Origin: Lachnospiraceae bacterium
GTDB taxonomy: Bacteria > Bacillota > Clostridia > Lachnospirales > Lachnospiraceae
DNA length: 45,688 nucleotides
NCBI GenBank assembly: GCA_030524705.1
Contig: JAUNGD010000023.1
Location: 1 to 45,688, forward strand
Reading direction: 5' to 3'
The position numbers and the translations under genes were made by a program. The notes under the pieces were generated by a model, which saw only the letters and a list, made by a program, of their open reading frames with translations, was not told the DNA's origin and did not search any database. Of the stretch, positions 1-7,428 are shown piece by piece (the stretch's first letter is position 1; the number at the start of each line of letters is the position of its first letter).

Positions 1-68
1 GCTTGCAAAAAACGGATGGATATAGTATTCTGTATGTGGTTTTGAAGGTATGTTAGGTATGAAGTGTA

Positions 69-98
69 AGACAGAATTTTAGTATTCTGTCTTTTTTT
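69..98 (+). terminator. Intrinsic terminator of an upstream gene
   Basis: A perfect 9-bp stem (AGACAGAAT 69-77, ATTCTGTCT 84-92) with a 6-nt loop is followed by a run of seven T (92-98). This is a classic rho-independent terminator for a plus-strand gene to the left of the window. Confidence 0.8.
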
Positions 99-264
99 GT
101 ATTTGAAATAAAATTTCATTTCTACAGTTACCTATAATATTCAGTAAAAAATTTGTATATATACTTTATGTCAAAAATTTGCAGTATTGACGAAAGATAA
201 TTAAGTAAATTATAATCATTATGTACTGTAAATTTATTTTATATAATTGAAGATCAGGTATAGT

Positions 265-299
265 AACTGCCGCACCGTTTGATTTGGTGCGGCAGTTTT
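265..299 (+). terminator. Strong GC-rich hairpin, terminator-like
   Basis: A perfect 12-bp stem (AACTGCCGCACC 265-276 with GGTGCGGCAGTT 286-297) with a 9-nt loop is followed by a short T run (296-299). It could be a second terminator or part of a structured leader. It lies about 330 nt upstream of the regulator gene. Confidence 0.6.
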
Positions 300-462
300 G
301 ATAATACGGGAGGTGATAAAGTGAATAGTTAAAAGCAGATGCACAGTCAGTCAGGCATGCAGCGACAGACTCTGTGCATTTTCCAGGCGGTACGTAAAAA
401 TTCAGAGAGGAGGAGTGAACAAAAATCATACCAGTGATTGAACAAATGTATCTGTTACTATT

Positions 463-500
463 TTGACAAATTTATTTATACAAATGAATAAATATATTTG
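463..500 (+). promoter_or_regulatory. Candidate promoter with overlapping palindromic operator
   Basis: A consensus -35 box TTGACA lies at 463-468; the -10 is poorly defined among AT-rich hexamers around 486-492. Overlapping it is an inverted repeat: CAAATTTATTTAT at 467-479 and ATAAATATATTTG at 488-500, which pair at 12 of 13 positions. Placement across -35/-10 suggests a repressor site, plausibly autoregulation by the SorC-type regulator at 627. The regulator assignment is inference. Confidence 0.45.
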
Positions 501-626
501 TGAAAAAATACTATTTATACGGATGTTCAGGGGGATAGAATTGCTGCAAACTGACGGGATTGCTAAAATACAGATACAAACTCACTGGATGATTACTTAG
601 TCACAGAGGAAAAAAATGAAAAAATT

Positions 627-1580
627 GTGGATGATATCCGGCTGATTTATAAGGTATGCAGTTTATATTATGAGGATGGGTTAAGCCAACAGGAAATTTG
701 CGACAATATGGGAATTTCCAGGGCTACCGTTTCAAGGCTGTTAAAAAAAGGCAAGGAGAATGGAATTGTTAAAGTAGAAGTACTTAATCCGGTTCAGTTT
801 TCATATGGACAGATTGAAAAGACGCTGGAGCGAAAATATGGGCTGAAGGAGGTTATTATTGTAGACAGCAATTCACTGGATACCAATGCAGAATACGTTT
901 CCAGATTGTATGAACGGGCGGCTTTGTATTTGGCGCAGTTCTTTAAGGATGGGGATTATATTGGCGTTTCCATGGGATATACCATACATAATATTGCAAA
1001 GGTGAAGCAGGCATTCCCAAAAGATAATCATTATATGTTCGTGCCTATTGTGGGAGGAATTAGCCAGATAACTGTAGGGCATGAGGATATTCAGAGTAAT
1101 CAGGTCGCGAAAGAGTTTGCAAAGAAGTTCGGCGGTACGTATACGCAGTTTTTGTCGCCGGCTGTGTTTTCTGAAAAAGCGGTTATGAAGTATTTTATGA
1201 AAGAAAAATCTGTCAGCTTTATCTTTGACTATTTCCGAAAACTGGATACGCTGGTTATGGGGATCGGTATTCCAGAAAGGGCAGAATCTACATTGATCCG
1301 GGCCGGTTATATTACGGAAAAGGAAATGGATAAATATGTAGAAGAAGGACTTGTTGGGGATATTGCCTTACAGTTCTTTGACGCACGGGGTAATACGGAA
1401 CAGTTTAAAGAATTTAATGACCGTGTAGCAGGAATGCCGACGGAAATGATACGAAAGGTGCGTAATCGCATTGGGATAGCCGGAGGTGCTAACCGGGTCG
1501 AGGCAATTAAAGGAGCGATTCGGGGAGGGTTCATCAATATGTTGATTACCAATGTAGATTCGGCAGAGAAACTGTTGTAG
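627..1580 (+). CDS. SorC/DeoR-type sugar-responsive transcriptional regulator
   Basis: A 317-aa DNA-binding regulator. Residues ~1-55 form a helix-turn-helix (LSQQEICDNMGISRATVSRL), and residues ~60-315 match the SorC sugar-binding domain, a Rossmann-like fold related to sugar-phosphate isomerases that binds a phosphorylated sugar effector. The length is normal for the family (about 310-330). It lies directly upstream of an oxidoreductase and an importer on the same strand, so it probably controls region 1681-7075. The GTG start at 627 is the only standard start after the in-frame stop at 564, but its spacing from AGAGGA (605-610) is long. A better-spaced ATG at 616 opens another frame and stops after 9 codons. 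Family assignment is confident; the exact start is not. Confidence 0.85.
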   Translation: MDDIRLIYKVCSLYYEDGLSQQEICDNMGISRATVSRLLKKGKENGIVKVEVLNPVQFSYGQIEKTLERKYGLKEVIIVDSNSLDTNAEYVSRLYERAALYLAQFFKDGDYIGVSMGYTIHNIAKVKQAFPKDNHYMFVPIVGGISQITVGHEDIQSNQVAKEFAKKFGGTYTQFLSPAVFSEKAVMKYFMKEKSVSFIFDYFRKLDTLVMGIGIPERAESTLIRAGYITEKEMDKYVEEGLVGDIALQFFDARGNTEQFKEFNDRVAGMPTEMIRKVRNRIGIAGGANRVEAIKGAIRGGFINMLITNVDSAEKLL

Positions 1581-1680
1581 AGGAAAACAGAGAGAAGCAC
1601 AGTACTGGGGCATGAACTTCTGAAAAATATGGTTACATATTAATTTACTTTTTATACATATAAAGAAAAGGAGAAAAATT

Positions 1681-3000
1681 ATGTTAAACATGGACCAGAA
1701 GTTACTGAAGAGACAGGAAGAAGGGAAAATTATCAGAACCGGTATTGTTGGCGCGGGTCAGATGGGCCGTGGAATGGTCACGCAAATGGTACTAATGAAC
1801 GGTATCACGCCAGCTATCGTATCTGACATTAAAGTAGAAAATGCAGTCAACGCATTCAAATATGCCGGTGTATCGGATGAGGACATTGTCATAGCAAAGA
1901 CCTTGGAAGATGCGAATGCGGCAATGGAATGTGGAAAATATGTAGCATGCGAAAATGCTGACTTCGTGTCTCATGCAAACCTGGTTGAATGTGCGATAGA
2001 TGCGACCGGAGTTCCGGATGTAGGTGCAAAGGTTGCGACAGATGCATTGAGAAATAAAAAGCATGTCGTAATGCTGAATGTTGAGACTGATGTTGTGATT
2101 GGGCCGTATCTGAAGCGTTTAGCTGCTCAGGAAGGAGTTATATATACGGGATCAGCAGGAGATGAACCCGGAGCGGTTATGGAGCTGTACAGCTTTGCAA
2201 AAGCTATGGGGATGACTGTCGAGGTTATGGGAAAAGGAAAAAATAACAAGATTGATTATTCCTGTAATCCAGATACAGTTTATGAAGAAGCAGTTCGGCG
2301 TGTCATGAGTCCCAAAATGCTCTGTGCATTTAAAGACGGAACGAAAACCATGGTGGAAATGACCGCTATGTCCAATTACACGGGGCTTGTTCCGGACGTG
2401 ATTGGCGGTCATGGTCCTAAAACGTCACCGGGAACAGAAGGTGTAAAAGAATTAAATGAGATTTTGAAATTGAAAAAGGACGGCGGAATTCTGAACAAAC
2501 ATGGTGTTGTGGAATATGTAAACGGCATTGCTCCGGGAGTATTTGTAACAGTATCGACTCCGAATCAGGAAATCGCTTATCAGATGTCTTATCATAGTAT
2601 GGGCCCGGGACCGCTGTGGACGCTTTATCGGCCGTTTCATCTGTGTAATCTGGAAACGCCGCTTACTGTGGCAAAAGCAGTAATTGATCATGAGGTTACG
2701 TGTGTACCGATAGACGGTCTTGTATCAGAGTGTATTACAAGGGCAAAAATTGATTTGAAAGCAGGACAGCGTATTGATGGAATCGGTGGTTATACGACTC
2801 ATGGCTCTATTGCGACAGCCAAGGAATCGAATGAAAAAGGCTATGTACCCTTTGGTCTCGTAACGAATAAAGCTGTCATGAAAAAGGACTGCAAGAAGGG
2901 CGAATTGATTACATACGATATGATTGATTTGGACAAAACAACGCTTATTTATAAGCTTAGAAAAGAGCAGGATGCAATGTACGGAAGATTTGTGTTATAG
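1681..3000 (+). CDS. NAD(P)-dependent oxidoreductase with C-terminal SAF domain (homoserine-dehydrogenase-like)
   Basis: A 439-aa cytoplasmic enzyme. An N-terminal Rossmann domain carries the dinucleotide motif VGAGQMGRGM (residues ~24-33), then a homoserine-dehydrogenase-like substrate domain (~130-320, including the segment EPGAVMELY). The C-terminal ~100 residues resemble the SAF domain seen in antifreeze-like/FlgA proteins. Fusions of this kind act on sugar-derived substrates in several bacteria, but I cannot assign the substrate here. The start has a good site (AAAGGAG) 8 nt upstream. It follows the SorC regulator by 100 nt and precedes an importer, so its substrate may be what the importer brings in. 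An imperfect long hairpin (3047-3122) follows the stop. Confidence 0.75.
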   Translation: MLNMDQKLLKRQEEGKIIRTGIVGAGQMGRGMVTQMVLMNGITPAIVSDIKVENAVNAFKYAGVSDEDIVIAKTLEDANAAMECGKYVACENADFVSHANLVECAIDATGVPDVGAKVATDALRNKKHVVMLNVETDVVIGPYLKRLAAQEGVIYTGSAGDEPGAVMELYSFAKAMGMTVEVMGKGKNNKIDYSCNPDTVYEEAVRRVMSPKMLCAFKDGTKTMVEMTAMSNYTGLVPDVIGGHGPKTSPGTEGVKELNEILKLKKDGGILNKHGVVEYVNGIAPGVFVTVSTPNQEIAYQMSYHSMGPGPLWTLYRPFHLCNLETPLTVAKAVIDHEVTCVPIDGLVSECITRAKIDLKAGQRIDGIGGYTTHGSIATAKESNEKGYVPFGLVTNKAVMKKDCKKGELITYDMIDLDKTTLIYKLRKEQDAMYGRFVL

Positions 3001-3046
3001 AGTGATAATGATTTCAAAAATGCTATTGTAACGGTATGATTATTTG

Positions 3047-3122
3047 GGAACTTCAACATAATGATGCCTCCTTTCAAATTTGTATTGTTTACAAGTAGGT
3101 AGCATATTTTGTTGAAGTTTCC
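3047..3122 (+). other. Long-range hairpin between oxidoreductase and importer genes
   Basis: AACTTCAACA (3049-3058) pairs with TGTTGAAGTT (3110-3119), extended by GG/CC across one bulged base; the enclosed ~51 nt can pair further (ATGC/GCAT). No clear T tract follows, so it is as likely an RNA-processing or attenuation element as a terminator. It sits in the 173-nt gap before the ATPase gene. Confidence 0.45.
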
Positions 3123-3173
3123 TTATTTTATCCGGGACAACGGGCTAGTTTACAAAAAGAGGAGGAATTTAGA

Positions 3174-4286
3174 ATGAGTGTTGCAATTACTGTAGACCAT
3201 GCGTTGAAAAAATATGGGGACAATATTGTTATCCCGGATCTTAGCCTGAAAATACATGAGGGCGAGTTTTTTACATTGCTTGGTCCTTCCGGATGCGGAA
3301 AAACAACACTGCTTCGTATGATTGCGGGTTTTAATAGTATTGAGGGCGGAGAGTTTTACTTTAACGACAAAAAGATTAATGATCTGGATCCAGGAAAGCG
3401 GAATATTGGCATGGTGTTTCAAAATTATGCAATTTTTCCGCACTTAAGTGTAAGAGATAATGTGGCTTTTGGACTTACCAATCGGAAGGTACCAAAAGAG
3501 GAGATAAAAAGGCGCACGGACAAATTTATGGAGATTGTACAGATTACACAGTATGCCGATCGTATGCCGGAAAGACTTTCAGGAGGGCAGCAACAGAGGG
3601 TAGCGCTGGCACGGGCATTAGTGATTGAACCGGATGTGCTTTTGATGGATGAACCATTGTCTAATCTTGATGCAAAATTACGTTTAGAGATGCGGGCGGC
3701 AATTAAGGAAATTCAGCATGAAGTCGGGATTACTACGGTGTATGTTACCCACGATCAGGAAGAGGCAATGGCCGTTTCAGACCGGATTGCAGTTATGAGC
3801 GGCGGCGTAATTCAGCATATAGGCAGGCCAAAGGATATTTATCAACGTCCGGCTAACCGATTTGTCGCTAATTTTATTGGTCAATCTAATTTTTTGACAG
3901 CTGATCTGAAAGAAAAAAATGGTAGCTGCAGTCTTGTTTTTGCCAGCGGGTATATGGTTCCCATGGATCATGTGCGGACTGAGAACCGCAAATCTCAGGA
4001 AGTTGTGGTTTCAATAAGACCTGAGGACCTGAAGGTAACGCTTAAGGAAGAACCGGGGCTGAATGCGGTGGTAAATGACAGCGTATTTCTGGGAATGAAT
4101 ACTCATTATTTTGTTACGCTGGACAGTGGAGAAAAAATGGAGATTATTCAGGAATCTACAATAGATTCTATTATTGCTCCCGGAACACGGATTCGTCTGA
4201 CAGTTAATGAAAAGAAAATTAATATTTTCACAAAGGACGGCAGCAGAAACCTGCTGGAGGATTCCGTAGCTGCAGATGAGCGGTAA
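3174..4286 (+). CDS. ABC importer ATP-binding protein, FbpC/AfuC/PotA type
   Basis: A 370-aa ATPase that powers the importer encoded with it. The nucleotide-binding domain (~1-240) shows Walker A (GPSGCGKTT, ~40-48), the signature LSGGQQQRVALARAL, Walker B with catalytic Glu (LLMDEPLSNLD) and the switch His (YVTHDQEEAM). The C-terminal ~120 residues form a TOBE-type regulatory domain, typical of the iron/phosphosugar/polyamine/aminoethylphosphonate group and fitting the usual ~350-370 length. A strong site (GAGGAGG) precedes the ATG. The permease gene starts 15 nt after its stop, so the two are translated from one message. The substrate cannot be read from the ATPase. Confidence 0.9.
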   Translation: MSVAITVDHALKKYGDNIVIPDLSLKIHEGEFFTLLGPSGCGKTTLLRMIAGFNSIEGGEFYFNDKKINDLDPGKRNIGMVFQNYAIFPHLSVRDNVAFGLTNRKVPKEEIKRRTDKFMEIVQITQYADRMPERLSGGQQQRVALARALVIEPDVLLMDEPLSNLDAKLRLEMRAAIKEIQHEVGITTVYVTHDQEEAMAVSDRIAVMSGGVIQHIGRPKDIYQRPANRFVANFIGQSNFLTADLKEKNGSCSLVFASGYMVPMDHVRTENRKSQEVVVSIRPEDLKVTLKEEPGLNAVVNDSVFLGMNTHYFVTLDSGEKMEIIQESTIDSIIAPGTRIRLTVNEKKINIFTKDGSRNLLEDSVAADER

Positions 4287-4301
4287 GAAGGGGGTGACAG
4301 A

Positions 4302-5963
4302 ATGAATGCAGGAACAAAAAAATTTGATCTCTGGTCGGTAATAAAATTATTATTTGTGGGTATTTTCGGTTTGTTTCTGGTTTATCCCTTGTTCAATATT
4401 TTTAAAGAAGCGGTGATTTCACCGGACGGGCATTTTACGCTGGAACAATTCGTAAAGTTTTTTTCGGATCCTTATTACAGTATGACCATTTGGAACAGTT
4501 TAAAAGTGACAGTAGCCGTAACTTTGGGCTGCCTTTTGATCGGCGTTCCGTTTTCCTATTTTTATTCTTTTTATCGGCTGAAAGGGACAAAATTTTTGTT
4601 TATTTCCAGTTTACTTTGCTGTATGTCTGCACCATTTATTGGCGCATATTCATGGATTATGCTTCTCGGGCGTTCGGGAGTTGTTACCAAGTTTCTCAAA
4701 GCTGCTTTTGGCATAAAGCTTGGAAGCAGTATTTATGGATTCAGCGGTATTGTACTGGTACAGGTGTTGAAATTTTATCCGTTGGTATTAATCTATATGA
4801 ATGGAGCTTTCAGAAATATTGACAATTCTTTGATTGAAGCTGCGGAAAACATGGGATGTACTGGATTAAAACGATTTTTTAAAATAGTAATTAAGCTGAC
4901 CATGCCGACACTTTTGGCGGCGGCGCTGTTGGTTTTTATGCGGGCTTTTGCAGACTTTGGGACGCCGCTTCTGATTGGGGAGGGTTATCGGACGTTTACT
5001 GTTGAAATATACAATCAGTATATGGGAGAAAATGGTACGGATCACAGCTTTGCAGCGGCGATTAGTATTTTGGCGGTTGCTGTGACTGCAATCATTCTTC
5101 TTATTCAGAAATATGCGACAAACCATTATAAATTCAGCATGAGTGCTCTTCATCCGGTAGAAAAGAAAAAAGCGACAGGAATACGTGGTATTCTGATGCA
5201 TGTTTACTGTTATGGAGTGGTTGCTTTTGCAATTTTACCGCAGCTGTATATTATTTATCTGTCTTTCAGAAATTGCAAAGGAAGTATTTTTAAAGAAGGA
5301 TATTCACTGAATAATTATATTTCAGGCCTGGACAAATATCTATTCCGTTCGATTGGAAATACACTGGTTTTTGGTGTGATTTCTCTGATAATTATTATAG
5401 TATTTTCCATACTGATTGCCTATATAGTGGTACGGCGGGCAAATGTGATCAGCAATGCTATTGATGTAGTGGCAACGATTCCCTATGTAATTCCAGGTGC
5501 GGTGGTCGGAATTGCAATGATTATTTCTTTCAATAAGAAGCCTCTCAATATTGTAGGAACCATGTGGATTATGATATTGGCTTTGGTGATCCGAAGGATC
5601 CCGTATACGATTCGATCGGCTACGGCTACGCTGATGTCAATTCCGATGAGTATTGAGGAGGCATCTGTCAGCCTGGGAACATCAAAAATGAAAACATTGA
5701 TGAAGGTTACAGTACCGATGATGGCAAGCGGCATTACTTCCGGCGCAATTCTGAGTTGGGTTGCGATTATTACGGAGCTGTCCAGCGGAATTATTCTTTA
5801 CAATAACAAAAATATTACGTTGACAGTGGCTACATACGTACAAATTGTCAGAGGTAATTATGGTGTGGCGTGTGCATTTGCAACAGTACTTACTGTGTTC
5901 ACAGTCATATCAATGATCATATATCTGCTGGTAAGCAAATCAGAGGATAACGTAAAGCTGTAA
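4302..5963 (+). CDS. Fused double-domain ABC permease, FbpB/AfuB type
   Basis: A 553-aa integral membrane permease with about 12 hydrophobic segments, made of two consecutive MetI-type halves. Each half carries the cytoplasmic EAA loop that docks the ATPase: EAAENMGCTGLKRFFKIVI around residue 178 and EEASVSLGTSKMKTLMKV around residue 450. One polypeptide therefore supplies both halves of the channel, as in FbpB, AfuB and the aminoethylphosphonate importers. Length is as expected (500-580). It is flanked by its ATPase (15-nt gap) and its binding protein (65-nt gap containing a hairpin), which makes a complete three-gene importer. Confidence 0.9.
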   Translation: MNAGTKKFDLWSVIKLLFVGIFGLFLVYPLFNIFKEAVISPDGHFTLEQFVKFFSDPYYSMTIWNSLKVTVAVTLGCLLIGVPFSYFYSFYRLKGTKFLFISSLLCCMSAPFIGAYSWIMLLGRSGVVTKFLKAAFGIKLGSSIYGFSGIVLVQVLKFYPLVLIYMNGAFRNIDNSLIEAAENMGCTGLKRFFKIVIKLTMPTLLAAALLVFMRAFADFGTPLLIGEGYRTFTVEIYNQYMGENGTDHSFAAAISILAVAVTAIILLIQKYATNHYKFSMSALHPVEKKKATGIRGILMHVYCYGVVAFAILPQLYIIYLSFRNCKGSIFKEGYSLNNYISGLDKYLFRSIGNTLVFGVISLIIIIVFSILIAYIVVRRANVISNAIDVVATIPYVIPGAVVGIAMIISFNKKPLNIVGTMWIMILALVIRRIPYTIRSATATLMSIPMSIEEASVSLGTSKMKTLMKVTVPMMASGITSGAILSWVAIITELSSGIILYNNKNITLTVATYVQIVRGNYGVACAFATVLTVFTVISMIIYLLVSKSEDNVKL

Positions 5964-5975
5964 AAGATGTAACTG

Positions 5976-6000
5976 TCAGTTTGGGATATAGCCAGACTGA
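5976..6000 (+). other. Intra-operon stem-loop before binding-protein gene
   Basis: TCAGTTTGG (5976-5984) pairs with CCAGACTGA (5992-6000), one pair being a G-U wobble, around a 7-nt loop. It lies between permease and binding-protein genes, where stem-loops often raise binding-protein mRNA stability. No T tract, so not a terminator. Confidence 0.4.
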
Positions 6001-6028
6001 TAAAATAAAAAAGAAAAGGAGAAACGAT

Positions 6029-7075
6029 ATGAGAAAACAGACAACAAAACATGCAGTAATTACGATGGCAACAGTATTGGGATTATCCATGGGAATGTCC
6101 TTGCCCGTATTTGCGGAGGGGGAAGAAGTAGAGAATTCTCTGGTTATCTACACAGCGGAGCCGGACAGCAACATGGAGCCGTTGATTGCAGGCTTCAACG
6201 AGGTGTATCCGGATTGTGAGGTAGAAGTAATTTATGGTTCTGCAGGAGATATGACGTCACGTATTATTGCTGAATCAGCAGATCCTCAGTGCGATGTGAT
6301 GTTCAGTGGACTGAATGCAGGAGACGGGGATGCATACAAAGATTATTTTGAGGAGTATGTATCGGTCCATGATGAAGAAATGATAGAAGATTGTAAGAGC
6401 AATAACGGCTATTACAATTATGTGATTATTTCTCCAGCAGTCTTGTATGTAAATAATACGCTTTTGGAAGAAGCTGGTGTAACGGTAAAAAATTATCAGG
6501 ATTTGCTTCAGCCTGAGTTGGAAGGAATGGTTGTTTCTGCAGATCCGAATTCATCCTCAGCGGCCTGGAATAATCTGGCAAACATTTTGGCAGACTTTGG
6601 TTATGAATCAGAAGAAACCTGGGATTATATTGACAAACTGTTGGGCAATGGATTGGTCATCACATCCAGCTCATCCACTGTATTTACCTCTGTAACAAAT
6701 GGAGAGTACGCAGTTGGTCTGACCTATGAGACAGGAGCAACCACGCAGCTTTATGATGGTGCAGAGGATTGCGAAATTATTTACCCGGAAGAAGGCGGCG
6801 GATATATTGTTACCGCAGCGGCCATAGTGAAAGACTGCAAACATCCGGAAGCAGCGAAGGCATGGATTGATTATACCGCAAGTGCAGAGGGACAAACAGA
6901 ATGGGCGACTACCGTAGGAACGATTCGACCGACCAATGCAAATGCAACGTATGAGAGCGAATTTATGCAGCCATTCGATTCCATCAATTGGGTAACTCGT
7001 GATAACGATTATCTGACCAGCCATAAGAATGAGATTTTGGAAAAATGGAATGAGCTTTACAATAAGCACAATTAA
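6029..7075 (+). CDS. Extracellular solute-binding protein, FbpA/AfuA family
   Basis: A 348-aa secreted binding protein that delivers ligand to the importer at 3174-5963. Residues ~1-28 are a Sec signal peptide (basic start, hydrophobic core, SLPVFA cleavage site). The mature part (LVIYTAEPDSNMEPLIAGF) is typical of the family 1/6/8 class II fold that binds ferric iron, phosphorylated sugars, thiamine or aminoethylphosphonate. I chose ATG 6029 over an upstream in-frame ATG (5981) because AAAGGAG at 6015-6021 is well spaced for it and the signal peptide begins there. Oddly, there is no lipobox cysteine, so membrane anchoring is not explained. Ligand unknown; with a SorC regulator and a dehydrogenase nearby, a sugar-phosphate-like ligand is a reasonable guess. 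Confidence 0.85.
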   Translation: MRKQTTKHAVITMATVLGLSMGMSLPVFAEGEEVENSLVIYTAEPDSNMEPLIAGFNEVYPDCEVEVIYGSAGDMTSRIIAESADPQCDVMFSGLNAGDGDAYKDYFEEYVSVHDEEMIEDCKSNNGYYNYVIISPAVLYVNNTLLEEAGVTVKNYQDLLQPELEGMVVSADPNSSSAAWNNLANILADFGYESEETWDYIDKLLGNGLVITSSSSTVFTSVTNGEYAVGLTYETGATTQLYDGAEDCEIIYPEEGGGYIVTAAAIVKDCKHPEAAKAWIDYTASAEGQTEWATTVGTIRPTNANATYESEFMQPFDSINWVTRDNDYLTSHKNEILEKWNELYNKHN

Positions 7076-7120
7076 ATTTTTACAGTAATTGAAGTCTTTA
7101 CAGACCGCGTAGAGAGGATG

Positions 7121-7215
7121 TCAGTTAATATCAGTTTTTAGCCTGTGATATCCCTAAATAAGAAAATCCCATGGTAATCCAATGCTTAAAAAGCTTGGAT
7201 TTCACGGGATTTTCT
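7121..7215 (+). repeat. Dispersed ~95-bp repeat, copy 1, with terminator hairpin
   Basis: The left 50 bp (7121-7170) match 17205-17254 with one mismatch. The right part is a 53-nt hairpin core (7162-7214) whose ends GAAAATCCC and GGGATTTTC pair perfectly; inside are ATCCAA/TTGGAT and GCTT/AAGC pairs with bulges. This core is 52/53 identical to the reverse complement of the core in copy 2 (17246-17298), so the core is flipped relative to the shared flank. A smaller hairpin (ATATCA 7128-7133, TGATAT 7146-7151) precedes it. T's after the core let it act as the terminator of the binding-protein operon. Confidence 0.85.
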
Positions 7216-7294
7216 TTTTGTACCTACTTTTTTGTTAAATGACATATACAAAATAACTAAAAATGGCGAAAATAAATTGTTTAATATAGTTAAT

Positions 7295-7323
7295 TGACAC
7301 AATACGTTTCTTATGGTAAATTA
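7295..7323 (+). promoter_or_regulatory. Sigma-A-type promoter of the ROK-kinase/sugar ABC cassette
   Basis: TTGACA (7295-7300), a 17-nt spacer and TAAATT (7318-7323) with an extended -10 TGG just before it. The expected start near 7330 gives a ~100-nt leader before the ATG at 7429. The stretch TTATGGTAAA also occurs in the promoter of the ROK repressor at 15913-15922. Confidence 0.75.
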
Positions 7324-7327
7324 ATAA

Positions 7328-7412
7328 CATCACAGAAGTAAATAAAAGGAATCGTAAACAGTTAAAAGAGACGGGATAAAGGAATAAATTATTACATCAT
7401 AGAAGTAAATAA
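7328..7412 (+). repeat. Pair of 19-bp direct repeats in the cassette leader
   Basis: ACATCACAGAAGTAAATAA (7328-7346) and ACATCATAGAAGTAAATAA (7394-7412) match at 18 of 19 positions, 66 bp apart. The first overlaps the expected transcription start and the second ends just before the ribosome site of the kinase. They may be binding sites for the cassette's ROK repressor, or a local duplication; the role is inference. Confidence 0.5.
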
Positions 7413-7428
7413 TAGAAGGGGTGAAAGT

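Larger units (their letters stand above)
1..626. other. Non-coding stretch upstream of the SorC-type regulator
   Basis: AT-rich DNA in which I find no convincing gene. It holds two strong hairpins (69-92 and 265-297), a weaker inverted repeat (ATGCACAG at 339-346 with CTGTGCAT at 372-379), a promoter/operator region (463-500) and two Shine-Dalgarno-like sites leading into only 3- and 8-codon open frames (GTG at 321 and at 415). The first hairpin probably ends a gene lying left of the window. The antisense open frame over 166-429 has no family features and I treat it as chance. Confidence 0.6.
7076..7428. other. Intergenic region between importer and catabolic cassette
   Basis: This 353-nt gap has no gene. 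It holds copy 1 of the dispersed repeat (7121-7215), which doubles as a terminator with a T run at 7216-7219, a strong promoter (7295-7323) and two 19-bp direct repeats in the leader (7328-7412). It marks the left boundary of the 10 kb cassette. Confidence 0.7.

Noticed and set aside
166-429. 87-aa minus-strand open frame in the first intergenic region
   Set aside because: It spans two hairpins, lacks a ribosome site and shows no domain or family pattern.
3174-7075. Plain ferric-iron importer (FbpABC)
   Set aside because: The architecture fits, but a sugar-type regulator and a dehydrogenase as neighbours do not favour iron; the substrate is left open.
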